This document shows positions 1 to 6,960 of a stretch of 8,258 nt of DNA, piece after piece. Made by a program: the position numbers and the translations under genes. Each line of letters opens with the position of its first letter. The first letter of the stretch is position 1. Under the pieces are notes generated by a model. That model was not told the origin of the DNA. It ran no database searches and was given only the letters and a program-made list of their open reading frames with translations. Source of the stretch: SVTX01 sp045653805 (GTDB lineage Bacteria > Bacillota > Clostridia > Oscillospirales > CAG-272); NCBI GenBank assembly GCA_045653805.1, contig JAZOMF010000041.1, forward strand, positions 1 to 8,258, given 5' to 3'.

Positions 1-2
1 AG

Positions 3-113
3 ACCGTAGGGGACGACGTCCTCGGCGTCCCGTGACGAATATTTTCAAATCAATGAAACGGCGACACCTCATTTGCAAGCAAATCGGCACCGCCCTACGG
101 TTTTAGGGTGTCG
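3..113. repeat. Palindromic intergenic repeat with 9-bp inverted ends
   Basis: ACCGTAGGG at 3-11 is matched by its reverse complement CCCTACGGT at 93-101, giving a unit of about 99 bp with 9-bp inverted ends. Inside it are a 6-bp stem (GGGACG 10-15 with CGTCCC 26-31) and a 6-bp stem (ATTTGC 71-76 with GCAAAT 79-84). A 7-bp pair (CGACACC 62-68 with GGTGTCG 107-113) crosses the right end. No open reading frame fills it. Its right end read on the minus strand (GTAGGGCGG, 98-90) recurs on the plus strand at 7004-7012, next to the other structured intergenic element, which suggests a dispersed family. It lies immediately 3' of the recombinase gene and may act in its transcript end, although no clear T-tract follows any of the stems. 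Confidence 0.55.
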
Positions 114-142
114 TTATCCCACCGACAAATCAAAATTTGAAA

Positions 143-1165
143 TTACTCATTTTTATCCGCCTTTGTATCGGTCAGATCCGCCAATGGGTTCTGCGCCATA
201 GCGTTCATCATGTTTTTATCGCTGACGTGGGTGTAGATTTGTGTAGTGTTCAACTGCTCGTGACCTAAAATGTCTTTAAGCACTCTAATATCCACGTTGC
301 CGCTCTGATACATCAAGGTCGCCGCGGTATGGCGGAGCTTATGTACCGAATAATGCTTTGCCCCCAGCCCCGAAAGGTCCAGATATTTATACACCATCGC
401 CTGCACCATCTTATCGCTGATGCGCTTTTCGCGGTTGCTTAAAAACAGCGCCTTGTCGCTGACGTTTCGGTTGCGCTCGATTAGTCGGTAATTCATAAGA
501 TAGTCGGCAAGCACCACCTTGCAGGCATCGTTTAAGTAGATTATTCGCTCCTTACTGCCTTTACCCAGCACTCTGACGTGATTTAACTCGCGGTCAAGGT
601 CATTTAAGCTGATTCCCACCAGCTCGTTAAGTCGCATTCCGCAGTTGAGAAAAAGCGTGATGATACAAAGGTCGCGGAGTCGGGTTTTGGATCCAACGTC
701 GTTTCTGACGGTGTCGAGAAGCATTTTTGACTCTTCAAGCGACAAGAATTTCGGCAGAGTTTTCTTCCTTTTGGGCGCTTCGATGTTGGCGGCGGGGTTG
801 TCTTCAAGATAGCCGCGCTTCACCGTCATAAATTTGAAAAGTCCCTTGATAGCAGAGAGCTTTCTCGCCTTGCTCGCCCACATATTTTTGCGGACGTTGC
901 CGGTATAGAGCAGGAAATCGTAGATGCGGTCGGTGGTGATGCCCTTGATGTAGTCAACGTCTACAGAAAGTATGCTTATCTCGCAAAACTCGTCGGAATC
1001 GGGGTCGATACCTCTCTCTCGTGCGATGAGATAGCGGAAAAAGGTGCGCAGGTCGAGAAGATACTCGTCTGCGGTCTTTTGCGAGCAACCCTGAATGGCG
1101 GTCTTATATGAAGCGAATTCACGGATTATGGGCGGGAATTCTTCTATACTGACTTGATACGACAT
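143..1165 (-). CDS. Tyrosine recombinase/integrase, XerC/XerD-like
   Basis: This 340-residue protein would cut and rejoin DNA at specific sites through a 3'-phosphotyrosine intermediate. Residues about 8-120 form the SAM-like core-binding domain and about 137-320 the catalytic domain. The full active-site set is visible: Arg178 (GMRLNEL), Lys202 (GKGSKER), His275 and Arg278 (HKLRH), His302 (LGH) and the nucleophile Tyr311 (QIYTH). It is somewhat longer than the roughly 300 residues of housekeeping Xer proteins, with an insertion near 50-72 and a charged tail. The ATG has an AAAGGA ribosome binding site 8 bases away (1174-1179) and its own promoter. It is transcribed divergently from the membrane gene. 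No excisionase, relaxase or phage gene lies beside it. It could be a chromosomal Xer paralogue, an orphan integrase or a DNA-inverting enzyme; the sequence does not decide. The family call is secure, the substrate unknown. Confidence 0.95.
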   Translation of the reverse strand: MSYQVSIEEFPPIIREFASYKTAIQGCSQKTADEYLLDLRTFFRYLIARERGIDPDSDEFCEISILSVDVDYIKGITTDRIYDFLLYTGNVRKNMWASKARKLSAIKGLFKFMTVKRGYLEDNPAANIEAPKRKKTLPKFLSLEESKMLLDTVRNDVGSKTRLRDLCIITLFLNCGMRLNELVGISLNDLDRELNHVRVLGKGSKERIIYLNDACKVVLADYLMNYRLIERNRNVSDKALFLSNREKRISDKMVQAMVYKYLDLSGLGAKHYSVHKLRHTAATLMYQSGNVDIRVLKDILGHEQLNTTQIYTHVSDKNMMNAMAQNPLADLTDTKADKNE

Positions 1166-1194
1166 AAAAAATATCCTTTTTTCTTGATATAATA

Positions 1195-1223
1195 ATTATA
1201 CCAAATCATTTTCTATTTTTCAA
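1195..1223 (-). promoter_or_regulatory. Sigma-A promoter of the tyrosine recombinase
   Basis: On the minus strand TTGAAA (1223-1218) and TATAAT (1200-1195) are separated by exactly 17 bases. The start point would lie near 1188, giving a leader of about 22 bases before the ATG at 1165, with AAAGGA inside it. The -10 box is half of a perfect 13-bp palindrome, TATAATAATTATA (1188-1200), which could double as a protein-binding site. Confidence 0.75.
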
Positions 1224-1360
1224 GAACTATTTGAAATATTGGCATATCTGTATAATTTCCAATGATGAGTTTTGTATAATTTGCCTTTGTGCCACAGCGA
1301 TTTAATTTATAGTTAAAATTGTGAATTTCTCTAAATCTTCACACTGTTATGTAAAAAAGG

Positions 1361-1401
1361 ACACATTTGTGTAGTATAATAATCAAAATGGGTGTTTGAC
1401 A
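1361..1401 (+). promoter_or_regulatory. Possible promoter region of the 1440 membrane gene
   Basis: A consensus TATAAT at 1375-1380 lies 59 bases before the ATG but has no good -35 at 16-18 bases. A second candidate -35, TTGACA at 1396-1401, has only TGCAAT 17 bases downstream, and its start point would fall in the ribosome binding site. A 12-base palindrome ACACATTTGTGT (1361-1372) sits directly against the first -10 box, where an operator could lie. Two further TATAAT words (1251-1256 and 1275-1280) sit in a repeated TGTATAATTT, 24 bases apart, without clear -35 partners. The real start is therefore uncertain. Confidence 0.35.
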
Positions 1402-1439
1402 TTTAAATTTTATCATCTTGCAATTTTGAAAGGGTAGTT

Positions 1440-2003
1440 ATGAAGGATTTTTTTACAAGATATTCGTATCAGAGCGTGCATTTGTTTTTGAATCAGGTTG
1501 CTATCGGACTTTTCGGTATGGTGCTTGCTTTGGCGGCTGGAATGGCTGAAAGCGCACCTCTCAAAATAGCTACAAGCGTGTTTGCCATCCTTTTTTATCT
1601 GTTTTTGCAGTTTGCCGCAGGTTGGAGAGTGGGCTCTGAGGATAGAGTTTCTATTGATCTTGGAAAGAGGAAAAGGGATATTTTGATTCCTGTAAAAATG
1701 TGGGCGCTTGCAAGCTCCTTGAATTTTTTACTGGCTATTTGTATGGCTTTTGGAATGTGGTTCTCGGACGTTGAATTTTTCTCCACTGTTGGCGGCGTAG
1801 CTACCGCAGTTAAGCTTATTATTGAGGGAATGTATACAGGATTGCTGTCTCTTCAGGTTGGCGGTGTTGCTCTGAACTCCTTGTGGTTCGTGCATTTCGT
1901 AACACCTATGCCTGCGCTGCTCGTGCTGGTGGCGTCCTATCTTTTCGGACTTAATAACGTAAATTTCGGCGGATTGTTCTCTCAAAGCGCAGTTCGTAAA
2001 TGA
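1440..2003 (+). CDS. Hypothetical multi-pass membrane protein
   Basis: I do not recognise this 187-residue protein. It is strongly hydrophobic, with likely membrane helices near residues 14-35, 42-62, 87-108 and 150-172, and a weaker, more polar one near 115-140, so four or five passes. The segment at 63-86 is charged and includes a Lys/Arg-rich patch (GKRKRD), which by the positive-inside rule probably faces the cytoplasm. No catalytic or transport motif is visible. The ATG is preceded by GAAAGGG at 1428-1434, 5 bases away. It is separated from the next gene by a hairpin terminator and a new promoter, so it is probably its own transcription unit. It may still belong functionally with the envelope operon downstream, but that is only proximity. 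Confidence 0.8.
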   Translation: MKDFFTRYSYQSVHLFLNQVAIGLFGMVLALAAGMAESAPLKIATSVFAILFYLFLQFAAGWRVGSEDRVSIDLGKRKRDILIPVKMWALASSLNFLLAICMAFGMWFSDVEFFSTVGGVATAVKLIIEGMYTGLLSLQVGGVALNSLWFVHFVTPMPALLVLVASYLFGLNNVNFGGLFSQSAVRK

Positions 2004-2013
2004 TTTTAATATA

Positions 2014-2043
2014 GGGGTCTTTCGCTTTTTTGCGAGAGACCCC
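2014..2043 (+). terminator. Hairpin terminator after the membrane protein
   Basis: The 12-base arms 2014-2025 and 2032-2043 pair with one T-G wobble around a TTTTTT loop. The stem begins GGGG and ends CCCC and starts 10 bases after the stop codon. The following AACTCTTTTG is only moderately T-rich, so termination may be partial and some read-through into the regulator operon is possible. Confidence 0.7.
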
Positions 2044-2061
2044 AACTCTTTTGTCTGTACA

Positions 2062-2080
2062 ATTCTTAATTATTCTTAAT
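2062..2080 (+). promoter_or_regulatory. Tandem ATTCTTAAT direct repeat, candidate response-regulator site
   Basis: ATTCTTAAT occurs at 2062-2070 and again at 2072-2080, a 10-bp period that places both copies on the same DNA face. It ends 14 bases before the -35 box of the operon. OmpR/PhoB-family regulators usually bind head-to-tail repeats of 10-11 bp period just upstream of a promoter, so autoregulation by the first gene of the operon is a reasonable inference. Confidence 0.45.
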
Positions 2081-2094
2081 TGTGGGCATTTTGG

Positions 2095-2123
2095 TTGTTT
2101 ATTGTTAAATTATATGGTATAAT
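2095..2123 (+). promoter_or_regulatory. Extended -10 promoter of the two-component/glycosyltransferase operon
   Basis: TTGTTT (2095-2100) is followed after 17 bases by TATAAT (2118-2123). The -10 is preceded by TGG, forming an extended -10 element (TGnTATAAT). The predicted start near 2130 gives a leader of about 28 bases to the GTG start, which includes the ribosome binding site. Confidence 0.75.
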
Positions 2124-2157
2124 TATGTAACATTTATAAGTGTTGGGAGGTGAGCCT

Positions 2158-2859
2158 GTGGATAATTCGAGCATCAGAATACTCGTTGTTGACGACGAGG
2201 CGGACATTCGCAAGATAGTTCGACTTTTGCTTCAGAAAAAGGGATATTCGGTAGTCGAGGCGGCAAACGGCCTTGCGGCTGTGGATGCCGTGGCGCGCGA
2301 GAATATCGATTTTATCATTATGGATATTATGATGCCCTATATGTCGGGTATCGAGGCAACAGAGAAGATCCGCGAGAAGTCCAAGGCTCCCATACTCTTC
2401 CTTACTGCTAAGTCTCTTGATAGAGACAAGGAGAGAGCATACGTCAGCGGCGGCGATGATTATCTGGTAAAGCCCTTTTCTTCAGCCGAGCTTTTGATGA
2501 AAACCGAGTCGCTTTTGCGCAGATATATGGTCTATAAGGGCAAGGAAGAGAATGACGGTATGATCCACCTGCCCTGCGGTGTGGACGTTAACCTTAACGA
2601 GCGCATAGTGCTGAAAAACGGTGCCAATCCCTGTCTGCGAGACAAGGAGGCAGAGATATTCTTCTATCTTCTCGGCAAAAGAGGGGAGACCGTTGACTCC
2701 GATACCATCTTCGAGGCGGTTTGGGGAGAGAAGGCTATGCCGTCCAGCGCAAATAACGTAATGGTCAATATGCTCGGTCTTCGCAAGAAGCTGGAGGATG
2801 ACCCATCAAATCCCAAGCTTATCCGCACCGTTTGGGGAAAGGGGTATCAGTTTGGCTAA
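2158..2859 (+). CDS. Response regulator, OmpR/PhoB family
   Basis: This 233-residue cytoplasmic transcription factor is the output half of a two-component pair. Residues about 6-120 are the receiver domain, with the acidic pair Asp12/Asp13, phospho-acceptor Asp56 (MDIMMP), Thr83 and Lys105 (VKPF). Residues about 135-232 are the winged-helix DNA-binding domain, recognised by its VWG, LRKKL and GKGYQFG signatures. The reading frame is open upstream to another GTG at 2140, but GTG 2158 is the better start: GGGAGGTG at 2145-2152 lies 5 bases before it, while 2140 has no ribosome binding site. It overlaps the kinase gene by 8 bases, so the two are almost certainly partners. Targets probably include its own promoter through the repeat at 2062-2080. 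The family is certain, the stimulus and regulon unknown. Confidence 0.96.
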   Translation: MDNSSIRILVVDDEADIRKIVRLLLQKKGYSVVEAANGLAAVDAVARENIDFIIMDIMMPYMSGIEATEKIREKSKAPILFLTAKSLDRDKERAYVSGGDDYLVKPFSSAELLMKTESLLRRYMVYKGKEENDGMIHLPCGVDVNLNERIVLKNGANPCLRDKEAEIFFYLLGKRGETVDSDTIFEAVWGEKAMPSSANNVMVNMLGLRKKLEDDPSNPKLIRTVWGKGYQFG

Positions 2860-4294
2860 TAAAAATAAATTCGTGTCTATGAGAACGCGACTTGCCGTCA
2901 TTCTCTGTATCGCCATTCTTGCAGCGGCGGTGGTCTTCGGGATAGTGAACGAGACGGGAAGATTTCTCGTTTGGAGATACTATCTTTCCGACGGGTCGCA
3001 GGAGGATAGAATAAACGGGTACGTCGAGGATTTTCAGCAGTACGTATGGGAAAACAAGCTTTACGTTGACGATACAGCTAAAATCTCCCAATGGCGTGAG
3101 GGAAAATACGTCGATATAATCGTCTACAAGGACGAAAATCTTATGTACGCTCCCAACTGGTTCAAGGACTTTGGAGAGGTAGCGGACAAAACCACGAACC
3201 CCTTCTTCAATAACCCTTGGATCTCGGGAGATCGCGGATTTGAGCAGTATCTAACCGAGGAAGCAAAGATCAATTACCTCAAGGAGCTTGACGATATTCT
3301 TGAGGGAAACCGCGAGCTTTCTCCTGTAATATTTGTGGACGGAACTCTGCTTGTTACCGTTGTTGATTACACAGAGGACTTCCTATATGTGGGCGTACTT
3401 GTTTCAGCGCTTGCATCTGCTGTTTTGGTGCTTGCAATAATCGTGACCTTTTATTTTGCGAAAATGACAAGGCGCATCAATCACTTGGCTCACACGGTCA
3501 AGCTGGTTGAGGGCGGCAATCTCGACCTGCCCATCACCCTTGAAGGAAATGACGAGATAACAGCACTTGCAAAGGACGTTAACAGCATGAGAAACTCCGT
3601 GGTTGACAATATGACCAAGGAGAAGCAAGCTTGGGAGGCAAACTCGGCACTTATTACCGCTATGTCTCACGATATAAGAACCCCTTTGACTGTAATTTTG
3701 GGATATCTGGATCTTATAGAGCTTCAAAATGAAGACCCTGCAAATCTCGAATATATCGCGGCTTGCAAGGAAAACACCATGCGACTTAAGGCAATGTCGG
3801 ACGATATGTTCTCCTATTTTCTTGTGTTTGGCAAGCAGGATGGCGAGATGGAAAATGCTTCGATGCAGAGCGTGGATATTCTGCGCCAGATGATTGCCGA
3901 GCACACGCTTTTGTTGGTTGAAAAGGGATATTTCTTTGAAACCCGTGACATAGCGAGTGATTGCAAGGTTTATGTCGACACGATGTATCTCGGTAGAGTG
4001 GTGGGCAACATTTTCACCAACCTTGAAAAGTATGCCGACCCCACAGAGACGGTGAAAATATCGTTTGAAAATAGTGATGGCTATTTTGCGGTTTCGTTTT
4101 CCAATGCAGTTAAGCAGGATGACACCAAGCCCGAAAGCAATCACATAGGAATTAAGACTTGCGAAAAGATAATGGAAAAGATGAGGGGAAGCTTTGTATG
4201 TGATGAGAAAAACGGTAAATTCACCGCAAAGCTTATCCTTTCCACATCGTATCCATCGCAAGGTAGTGACGCGCCCCATGTAGGCGACAATTAA
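2852..4294 (+). CDS. Sensor histidine kinase with HAMP domain
   Basis: This 480-residue membrane kinase should phosphorylate the regulator encoded just upstream. A first membrane helix (about 12-33) and a second (about 177-203) bracket an extracytoplasmic sensor of about 140 residues that I cannot assign to a family. A HAMP linker follows (about 204-255), then the HisKA dimerisation helix with the H-box SHDIRTPL (His273), then an ATPase domain with an N-box at 386-394 (NIFTNLEKY). The glycine boxes are weak: no DxGxG is visible, and the G2 region reads HIGIKTC (431-437). The start chosen is TTG 2852, because AAAGGGG (2838-2844) lies 7 bases before it; an ATG at 2798 in the same frame lies inside the regulator and has no such site. 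The 8-base overlap implies translational coupling. Confidence 0.94.
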   Translation: MANKNKFVSMRTRLAVILCIAILAAAVVFGIVNETGRFLVWRYYLSDGSQEDRINGYVEDFQQYVWENKLYVDDTAKISQWREGKYVDIIVYKDENLMYAPNWFKDFGEVADKTTNPFFNNPWISGDRGFEQYLTEEAKINYLKELDDILEGNRELSPVIFVDGTLLVTVVDYTEDFLYVGVLVSALASAVLVLAIIVTFYFAKMTRRINHLAHTVKLVEGGNLDLPITLEGNDEITALAKDVNSMRNSVVDNMTKEKQAWEANSALITAMSHDIRTPLTVILGYLDLIELQNEDPANLEYIAACKENTMRLKAMSDDMFSYFLVFGKQDGEMENASMQSVDILRQMIAEHTLLLVEKGYFFETRDIASDCKVYVDTMYLGRVVGNIFTNLEKYADPTETVKISFENSDGYFAVSFSNAVKQDDTKPESNHIGIKTCEKIMEKMRGSFVCDEKNGKFTAKLILSTSYPSQGSDAPHVGDN

Positions 4295-4308
4295 TTCAGA
4301 GGTTAGAA

Positions 4309-5652
4309 ATGGATTATTTATTTATAGTTGATATAATAAAAACGGTTTTGTACGGAATATTTTTCGCGATGATGGCACACTACATCATATTTGGAATAGT
4401 GGGTGTGTTTACTAAGAAGAAGTTCCCCGTGTCGGAGAAAAAACTCCGCTACGGCATACTGATTCCCACGAGAAACGAGCAGAATGTTATTGCAAATCTC
4501 GTTGACAGCATTGCGAAATCCGATTACCCCCAGGAAAATCTGCACGTTTTCGTGGTGGCCCATAACTGCTCCGACAAGACCGCACAGATGGCTCGCGAGG
4601 CAGGGGCTACCGTGTACGAATATAACAACCCCGACGAGTGCACCAAGGGTTATGCCCTTAAATATCTTGTTGACCGAATCGCCAAGGATCATGGTGATGA
4701 GCATTTCGACGGATTCTTCATTCTCGATGCTGACAACATTCTGGACGGGCAGTTCATTTCCAAAATGAACGACGCATATATTGCTAACGGAGAGCGAAGT
4801 GTTATCACTTCCTTTAGAAACTCCAAAAACTTCGGCTCTAACATAATGAGTGCACTTTACGGTCTGTATTTCGTTTACGGATGCCGTATCGAGAGCCGCG
4901 GAAGAACGGTGCTTGGTTGCTCCACAAGAGTGCAGGGTACCGGCTACATAGTTCCCGCAAAGGCGCTCAAGGACGGCTGGAAGTACGTCACCCTCACCGA
5001 GGACTGGGAGATAACCGCAGATCAGATAATTGCAGACACCCCCGTGGTTTATTGCGACGAGGCTATGTTCTACGACGAGCAGCCTATGACCTGGAGAATA
5101 ATGTGGAGACAGAGACTCCGTTGGATGAGAGGACACACTCTCGTATTTTTTCAGAGATTCGGCGACCTGGTGCGCGAGCTTTTCAAGTCTCCCAAGAAGG
5201 GCGCAAGTCCCAGAAAATTCTCGGTTTACGATATAACCGTAAACGTTCTTCCCGTGGGTGTTATTACCGTTTGCCTCGGTATAATCGAGCACAGCATGTA
5301 TCTGCTTGCTCCCTTGTTTGATAGCACGCTTACCATTCCCGAGGTTTATATCTCAAAGCTTCCCCTGATGGCGCTTACCACCTGTCTTTCCTATCTTGGT
5401 ACGGTGCTTTTGACAATTTTGGTCTACATTCTTGAGGCAAAGAGAATACCAAAGGTTGGCGGATTTATCAAGATCATGTCGGTCTTGCTCCTGCCCTTCT
5501 TTACTCTTCTTGCTATTCCCATGGATGTTATCTCGCTTTTCTGTAAGAACCTTGGTTGGAAGCCTATTCCTCATACCGACACCACCGATATTGAGCACGT
5601 AGTCGAGGGCGGAGTTAAGTCCTCTTCAAGCGATGCTGCTGATAACGAGTGA
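4309..5652 (+). CDS. Membrane-bound family 2 glycosyltransferase, processive type
   Basis: This 447-residue integral membrane enzyme should transfer sugars from a nucleotide-sugar donor at the cytoplasmic face. A membrane helix (about 10-33) precedes a GT-A catalytic domain (about 46-290) that begins GILIPTRNE. It carries the DxD metal/nucleotide motif Asp140-Ala-Asp142, a TED motif (230-232) that supplies the catalytic base, and QRLRW (268-272), the QxxRW signature of hyaluronan, chitin and cellulose synthase-like enzymes. Three further helices follow near 311-336, 351-376 and 384-411. The set DxD/TED/QxxRW fits polymerising synthases, but chain length and product cannot be read from sequence. 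AGAGG at 4298-4302 lies 6 bases before the ATG, and only 14 bases separate it from the kinase stop. The following gene starts 23 bases after it, so the pair probably works in one pathway. Confidence 0.92.
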   Translation: MDYLFIVDIIKTVLYGIFFAMMAHYIIFGIVGVFTKKKFPVSEKKLRYGILIPTRNEQNVIANLVDSIAKSDYPQENLHVFVVAHNCSDKTAQMAREAGATVYEYNNPDECTKGYALKYLVDRIAKDHGDEHFDGFFILDADNILDGQFISKMNDAYIANGERSVITSFRNSKNFGSNIMSALYGLYFVYGCRIESRGRTVLGCSTRVQGTGYIVPAKALKDGWKYVTLTEDWEITADQIIADTPVVYCDEAMFYDEQPMTWRIMWRQRLRWMRGHTLVFFQRFGDLVRELFKSPKKGASPRKFSVYDITVNVLPVGVITVCLGIIEHSMYLLAPLFDSTLTIPEVYISKLPLMALTTCLSYLGTVLLTILVYILEAKRIPKVGGFIKIMSVLLLPFFTLLAIPMDVISLFCKNLGWKPIPHTDTTDIEHVVEGGVKSSSSDAADNE

Positions 5653-5675
5653 AAAAATTCGTTCAGGAGATTGAT

Positions 5676-6860
5676 ATGAAAAAGCTAAGAATAGTTTTCC
5701 CGTTTGTTGAGGCGGGATTCGGACATATAATGACCGAGAGATCCATTTGCGATGCCTTTGAGAAGAAATACGGCGAATATTTTGAGATAGTTCGCAGTGA
5801 GTTCTTTAGAGAGGGCGGCAACGAGACTCTTATCAAGTTTGAAGAGAGCATGGGACGAGAGGTGCGCTATTACAATCGCTTCCCACTCTATGCAAATCTC
5901 ACTATCTTCTTGATGAACCTCTTCGGCACGAAAATAGTCAGCCGATTTGTAATGAAGCAGACTACCAGAGGCGCGTTTGAGGCGAGCATGAAGCATATGG
6001 AAGAGCTTGAACCTGATATCGTAGTCAGCACCCATTGGGCAACCAATTACTACGCCCAAAAGATGGAGAAGAAGCCCTTTACGGTAATGCACGTGCCCGA
6101 CGCGCACATCAATGCGATGTTCCGCTATCCCTGTGATTTTACCACGATTTCTATGCCCGAGGGATACATCCGCGCTGTGAAGCTGCACAAGCGTCATTTT
6201 AAGAATAACAATCTTAAAAGAGTGCCTCTGGCTATAAGAAAAGAGGCGTTTGAGATCACCGAGACTCGCGAGGAGTTGAGAGCAAGATGGGGAATGGACG
6301 ATAGATTCACCATCTATCTCACCGAGGGCGGATACGGCATAGGTATGGCTGAAAAGCTTTGTCAGAAGCTTGCCGAGGAGGATCTTCCCATCAATGTTAT
6401 CATCGTGTGCGGAAAGAATCCCGATCTTTACAAGCGAGTCAGTGCGCTCAAGACAAAGGGCAACCTTAAAATCTACCCCTTTGGCTTTACCGAGAAGGTG
6501 CTTGAGCTTATTGCTATGTCAGACCTTTACCTTGGTAAGAGCGGAAACGGACTTATGGAGCCTGCATTCTTCGGCGTGCCGATAGTTGTAACCCATTCTG
6601 CAAATACCATCGAGCGCAGACTTGCCGACCACTACGTTTCCTACTGGGGTGACGCCGTGAGAATTTTCAAGTTAAAGAAGTGCTTGAAGTTTATCAAGGA
6701 AGCGGCAAGGGGCAGTAAGAAGTATAATGATCTCAAGGAGAACAGAGTTCCTCGCGATGCATTTGGCGGCGAGGGAATTGCGGACGTTATATTTGCCGAG
6801 CTTGATAAAAGGTTTAATATTGTGGAATCCTTTGCCGCAGATAAGGCAAAGACAGAATAA
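5676..6860 (+). CDS. Glycosyltransferase, MGDG synthase / UgtP / MurG-like (GT28)
   Basis: This 394-residue GT-B enzyme resembles diacylglycerol glycosyltransferases (UgtP/YpfP) and plant-type MGDG synthases. The N-terminal half opens with FVEAGFGHIMTERSI (about 10-24), the glycine loop of the MGDG-synthase N-domain. The C-terminal half has GKNPDLYKR (246-254) and the donor-binding stretch GKSGNGLMEPAFFGVP (287-302), equivalent to the K-x-G-G..E-A motif of MurG. No signal peptide is visible; it probably sits on the inner membrane face, as family members do. The start ATG 5676 is preceded by AGGAG (5665-5669) 6 bases away; an in-frame GTG at 5649 overlapping the previous stop lacks a site. It is the last gene before the operon terminator. 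A glycolipid product, perhaps an anchor or substrate linked to the upstream GT2, is an inference. Confidence 0.88.
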   Translation: MKKLRIVFPFVEAGFGHIMTERSICDAFEKKYGEYFEIVRSEFFREGGNETLIKFEESMGREVRYYNRFPLYANLTIFLMNLFGTKIVSRFVMKQTTRGAFEASMKHMEELEPDIVVSTHWATNYYAQKMEKKPFTVMHVPDAHINAMFRYPCDFTTISMPEGYIRAVKLHKRHFKNNNLKRVPLAIRKEAFEITETREELRARWGMDDRFTIYLTEGGYGIGMAEKLCQKLAEEDLPINVIIVCGKNPDLYKRVSALKTKGNLKIYPFGFTEKVLELIAMSDLYLGKSGNGLMEPAFFGVPIVVTHSANTIERRLADHYVSYWGDAVRIFKLKKCLKFIKEAARGSKKYNDLKENRVPRDAFGGEGIADVIFAELDKRFNIVESFAADKAKTE

Positions 6861-6898
6861 AAAGAAGTCCCGAAAAGGACACCTACCATAAAGCAGGT
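6859..6898 (+). repeat. Left copy of inverted composite repeat
   Basis: Two blocks here recur in reverse orientation at 7893-7930. AAAAAGAAGTCCC (6859-6871) matches GGGACTTCTTTTT (7918-7930), and ATAAAGCAGGT (6888-6898) matches ACCTGCTTTAT (7893-7903). The blocks are spaced 16 bases apart here and 14 in the other copy. Both copies are followed on their inner side by a long hairpin whose arm begins AAAAGGA. The first block overlaps the last two bases of the glycosyltransferase stop codon. Confidence 0.65.
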
Positions 6899-6917
6899 TT
6901 TACCTGCCGAAAAAAGC

Positions 6918-6952
6918 AAAAGGAGTACGGACGATTTGTTCGTACTCCTTTT
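6918..6952 (+). terminator. Strong terminator of the glycosyltransferase operon
   Basis: Perfect 12-bp arms (6918-6929 and 6941-6952) enclose an 11-base loop. The plus strand leaves the GC-rich part of the stem into TTTTCTC; the minus strand leaves into a T-rich run (complement of AAAAAAGCAAAA), so it can act in both directions. A smaller hairpin (GCAGGT 6893-6898 with ACCTGC 6902-6907) precedes it. Confidence 0.85.
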
Positions 6953-6960
6953 CTCACACG

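Noticed and set aside
1188..1200. Possible dif-like Xer site near the recombinase promoter, and a similar ATTATGTAA at 2122-2130
   Set aside because: Neither shows the two 11-base arms of a Firmicutes dif site; both are explained by promoter -10 elements in AT-rich DNA.
1166..1439. Invertible promoter between the divergent genes
   Set aside because: I found no long inverted repeats flanking a promoter segment here, only short palindromes.
3404..4279. 291-residue open frame antisense to the histidine kinase, and a 324-residue one antisense to the GT2 (4318-5292)
   Set aside because: Both lie fully inside genes with clear family motifs; long antisense frames arise from the codon bias of the sense genes.
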